Positions 6,603 to 8,498 of a stretch of 8,498 bases of DNA are shown one piece after another. Both the position numbers and the translations under genes were made by a program. The stretch's first letter is position 1; every line of letters starts with the position of its first letter. The notes under the pieces are model-generated. The model was not told the DNA's origin. It saw only the letters and a program-made list of their open reading frames with translations, and ran no database searches. The DNA comes from CAIUVD01 sp044338255. GTDB lineage: Bacteria > Planctomycetota > UBA11346. The stretch lies in contig JBIILZ010000141.1 in assembly GCA_044338255.1 (NCBI GenBank), forward strand, positions 1 to 8,498, in the 5' to 3' direction.

Positions 6603-7418
6603 ATGTTTACATGTATTCAAACTTTCATGATCATGGTTTTTATGATAAATAGTCTCCCTTCCGAGGAGGTGGATCTTTTCATCGTGGCCGGGCAGTCCAA
6701 CGCCCAAGGGTGGCAAGGGAATGCAGCATTTTATCCCCCTGACCCCAACGGATTGGATGGTAAGATCCGCTTCTTTTGGAAGAGTCCGGGAATCAGCGAT
6801 TCCGGAGGAAAGTGGACCACGCTGCAAAAGCAGGGGGGACGCTTTCCCGCCGGGCATTTCGGATTAGAGGTCTCTTTTGCCAGAAAACTCAAGGAAAACG
6901 GCTACAATCCTGCCATCTTCAAATACTCCCTAGGCTCAACCAGCATCGCCAGTCATTGGAAGCAGCCCGGGGGTGGTGGTATGTACGACGACATGGGAAA
7001 ATTGTTGGCGACAGCCGTTGCTCAACTCGTAAACGAGGGAAATACGGTTAAGTTCCAAGGGTTCATCTGGATCCAAGGTGAGAGCGATGCCCAGACTAAG
7101 GACCTGGCTTTGGCCTATGAAGCGCGCCTCAGGGCATTGATAGATGATTTGCGCACCAAGATCGTACAAGCCCCTGCAATGCCCGTCATCCTTAGCGTTG
7201 ACGAACAGCACCAGTGGGTCGTCAGTAATCCTGAAATCGTTACGGCTCAAAAGCATCTCGCCCAAACTCTTAAGGACTGTGTCTGGGTCAGCATGATGGG
7301 CCTGGAGAAAGCCGATGGCACCCATTTAACCCCCGCCGGCTTGGTTCTCCACGGCCAACGTGTCTATGATGCCTACCTGCAATTCGGGTCCAAGCCCGCC
7401 GGGTCACGCATGAAGTAA
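6603..7418 (+). CDS. SASA/CE6-type carbohydrate acetylesterase (sialate O-acetylesterase-like)
   Basis: The 271-residue product has the marks of the SASA family (PF03629, carbohydrate esterase family 6). These are FIVAGQSNAQGW with nucleophile S32, the FIWIQGESDA block (Q158-D162) and the closing DGTHLTPAG (D238, H241) that supplies the histidine. Family members remove acetyl groups from sugars, for example on acetylated xylan or sialic acids. Residues 5-16 are hydrophobic and lead to SLPS|E at about 20, a possible signal peptide, but with no positive charge in front. A TTG at 6552 would add 17 residues including an arginine, so the start is uncertain; neither start has a strong ribosome-binding site. 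The gene converges on pseudopilin 2 with 27 bases between them and interrupts what looks like a former pseudopilin-effector pair. Confidence 0.85.
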   Translation: MFTCIQTFMIMVFMINSLPSEEVDLFIVAGQSNAQGWQGNAAFYPPDPNGLDGKIRFFWKSPGISDSGGKWTTLQKQGGRFPAGHFGLEVSFARKLKENGYNPAIFKYSLGSTSIASHWKQPGGGGMYDDMGKLLATAVAQLVNEGNTVKFQGFIWIQGESDAQTKDLALAYEARLRALIDDLRTKIVQAPAMPVILSVDEQHQWVVSNPEIVTAQKHLAQTLKDCVWVSMMGLEKADGTHLTPAGLVLHGQRVYDAYLQFGSKPAGSRMK

Positions 7419-7435
7419 TGCAGCCTGTTAGAGCT

Positions 7436-7441
7436 CTCCAC
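7436..7441 (-). promoter_or_regulatory. Orphan ribosome-binding-site-like sequence after pseudopilin 2
   Basis: On the minus strand GTGGAG follows the pseudopilin 2 stop within TAATCAGgtGGAGA. This corresponds base for base to TAATCAGtgGGAGA after pseudopilin 1, where it drives the SGNH esterase. Where copy 1 has ATG, copy 2 has AAC (7429-7427), and no reading frame follows because the SASA gene ends here on the other strand. Confidence 0.55.
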
Positions 7442-7445
7442 CTGA

Positions 7446-8168
7446 TTACCAGGTTATGCCACCACTATACGCCTTAGTGGAGGTAAAGGTGGCATATGCC
7501 TGAGTGAGTGATTGCAGTTCGCCGTGTCCATCGACATACAACACATTGGCCTTGGTCCGATGGACATAGCCGATCATTTGTTGAAAATCCCATAGAAGCT
7601 TCAGTCGGTAGCCCCACGAACAACCATAAGAGTCAACGTACAAGAGACAATTTGTGGTGTCGGCCACCAGCGGTGTCAGGCTTGGCTGGGAAACCATCGA
7701 CAAGATGGGATTGGTGTTCTGGGCCGTGGCGGTCAACGGAGTGAGAGTACTGGGTGGGAGATACATATGCATACCATAGCCGCTGTCATAGCGATACGAG
7801 GTGATAGGCCGACTTGCCGGCCGCTTGTAGAGCGGCTCAGCGAAAATTCCATCTGCTGACTTGCTGGTATCCGCAGCGGTGATTGTTTTTTTGCCGTCGC
7901 AATAATTGATCGATAGGTTGACATTCCAGCCGGCAAACGATCCGACTGCTCCGCTACTATCCAATGGTTGTGGCAGGAATCCTTCCCAATCATTGGCATA
8001 GGCCGCGAACGCCAGGTTTTGCTGGCGCAAGTTCGACATGCATTTGGTCGAGGTGGCCGAGTCGCGAACCATGCTGATTGCCGGCAGCAGCATCGCTGCA
8101 AGCACGGCGATGATGGATATCACCACCAGCAGTTCAATCAGGGTAAAGCCATCCCTTGAATAATTCAT
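7446..8168 (-). CDS. Type II-secretion/type IV pilin-like protein (pseudopilin) 2 with H-X9-DG motif
   Basis: This 240-residue paralogue of pseudopilin 1 has the same plan. The leader MNYSRDG is cut after G7, then F8-T-L-I-E12 and a hydrophobic helix to about residue 30. Next come KCMSNLRQQNLAFAAYAND and an LPPS segment, then H203 with D213-G214 (H-X9-DG), and a C-terminal Trp. The first 60 and last 45 residues are nearly the same as in copy 1; the middle has diverged and differs in length. The start at 8168 has GTGGA about seven to twelve bases upstream; a GTG four codons earlier has no such site. Unlike copy 1, no gene follows in the same direction. Assembly into a pilus or secretion pseudopilus, or a separate surface role, cannot be told from sequence. 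Confidence 0.9.
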   Translation of the reverse strand: MNYSRDGFTLIELLVVISIIAVLAAMLLPAISMVRDSATSTKCMSNLRQQNLAFAAYANDWEGFLPQPLDSSGAVGSFAGWNVNLSINYCDGKKTITAADTSKSADGIFAEPLYKRPASRPITSYRYDSGYGMHMYLPPSTLTPLTATAQNTNPILSMVSQPSLTPLVADTTNCLLYVDSYGCSWGYRLKLLWDFQQMIGYVHRTKANVLYVDGHGELQSLTQAYATFTSTKAYSGGITW

Positions 8169-8198
8169 CGCTGTTTCCACGTCATAAATTAATTAGCA

Positions 8199-8210
8199 GT
8201 CGTTTACGAC
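8199..8210. promoter_or_regulatory. 12-bp palindrome, candidate operator of pseudopilin 2
   Basis: GTCGT-tt-ACGAC is a perfect inverted repeat 31 bases before the ATG. It falls just downstream of the transcription start implied by the promoter at 8229-8257, a usual place for a repressor site. It is absent from pseudopilin 1, which has a different inverted repeat (6159-6173). Confidence 0.3.
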
Positions 8211-8228
8211 CGTCCTCAGTGATACGAT

Positions 8229-8257
8229 AAGATACACCAATTTTTTTACCCCATCAA
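8229..8257 (-). promoter_or_regulatory. Candidate sigma-70-type promoter of pseudopilin 2
   Basis: On the minus strand TTGATG (8257-8252) is followed by 17 bases and TATCTT (8234-8229). Each box matches consensus at four of six positions, with optimal spacing. The -35 box overlaps the conserved GATGnGGTAAA element. The second conserved element (8271-8297) starts about 14 bases further upstream, a position suited to an activator. Confidence 0.45.
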
Positions 8258-8360
8258 CAGACGAAAATTTGTTCACTTGATACATTTGGTTGGGCAGCGT
8301 CCGTGTGCAGATTGCGCATTGGACGTCATCGCCCCTCAGGGAAGGGCATAAATTGGACAT
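8245..8360 (-). repeat. Conserved upstream block, copy B (pseudopilin 2)
   Basis: This is the counterpart of copy A at 6185-6304. It has TTTACCcCATC at 8245-8255, and GTTCACTTGA then tACATTTgGTTGG then gCAG at 8271-8297, with the same 26-base offset. Weaker similarity runs on to AAGGGCA (8342-8348) and GGACAT (8355-8360). It begins 77 bases upstream of the pseudopilin 2 start. The difference of 25 bases from copy A lies in the leader, not within the block. Confidence 0.65.
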
Positions 8361-8498
8361 GGGGATTCATGGCGGCCCCGAAGGCTGCAATGGCATTGCG
8401 TTAAGCACTCATTTTTTCACGATTTTCCGAGCATAGGGATGCAGTGGTTTTCGCGAAGCTGATCGACCAGCCCGAGTCTTCTTTTTCCATCGTTCGAT

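Larger units (their letters stand above)
8169..8498. other. 330-bp region to the right edge
   Basis: The left part carries the pseudopilin 2 upstream signals. The last 130 bp contain only short open frames running off the edge on both strands. Among these are a 29-residue basic tail on the minus strand and a GTG at 8444 on the plus strand with AGGGA before it. None has enough length or character to call. Confidence 0.4.

Noticed and set aside
5334..8168. Pseudopilin pair as an insertion sequence or mobile element
   Set aside because: No transposase, terminal inverted repeats or target-site duplication was seen; the similarity is confined to the genes, their upstream block and the short downstream translation signal.
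8368..8498. Partial genes running off the right edge on either strand
   Set aside because: All frames here are under about 35 codons, several compete, and none has a recognisable motif.

Overview
The window looks like a carbohydrate-degradation locus from a bacterium of the PVC group (Planctomycetota, Verrucomicrobiota, Lentisphaerota or Kiritimatiellota). The main reason is the pair of prepilin-type proteins with an H-X9-DG C-terminal motif, a type greatly expanded in that group. The large GC-rich glycosidase-like gene and the esterase genes fit a polysaccharide-degrading lifestyle. No rRNA, tRNA, transposase or CRISPR was seen, so the lineage call rests on protein style alone.

Layout, left to right. 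Positions 2-100 hold the C-terminal tail of an unidentified plus-strand gene. Positions 231-3464 (+) encode a 1077-residue DUF4450-type protein with an (alpha/alpha)6 glycosidase-like core. A 434-bp AT-richer gap (3465-3898) follows, with a 13-bp palindrome and a doubtful 80-codon minus-strand ORF. Positions 3899-4411 (+) encode a small secreted carbohydrate-binding-like (CBM4/9-like jelly-roll) protein. It converges on 4427-5317 (-), an SGNH/GDSL esterase that lies directly downstream of pseudopilin 1 (5334-6083, -), probably as one operon. A 519-bp gap carries a conserved regulatory block. Positions 6603-7418 (+) encode a second esterase, of the SASA/CE6 family. It converges on pseudopilin 2 (7446-8168, -), whose upstream region repeats the conserved block. 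Nothing convincing lies to the right of that.

A plausible joint role is debranching and deacetylation of an acetylated plant- or algal-type polysaccharide: a large glycosidase, two esterases from unrelated families and a secreted binding module. Neither the DUF4450 protein nor the SGNH esterase shows a signal peptide, so part of the processing may be intracellular. What the two H-X9-DG pseudopilins do is not known to me.

The most interesting structure is that the pseudopilin unit is duplicated together with its flanks. About 120 bp upstream are shared, with two elements at identical spacing. Downstream, similarity continues past the stop codon through the ribosome-binding site that serves the SGNH esterase. 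In copy 2 that site is followed by no start codon. This suggests a two-gene 'pseudopilin then effector' cassette whose second gene was exchanged or lost in copy 2.
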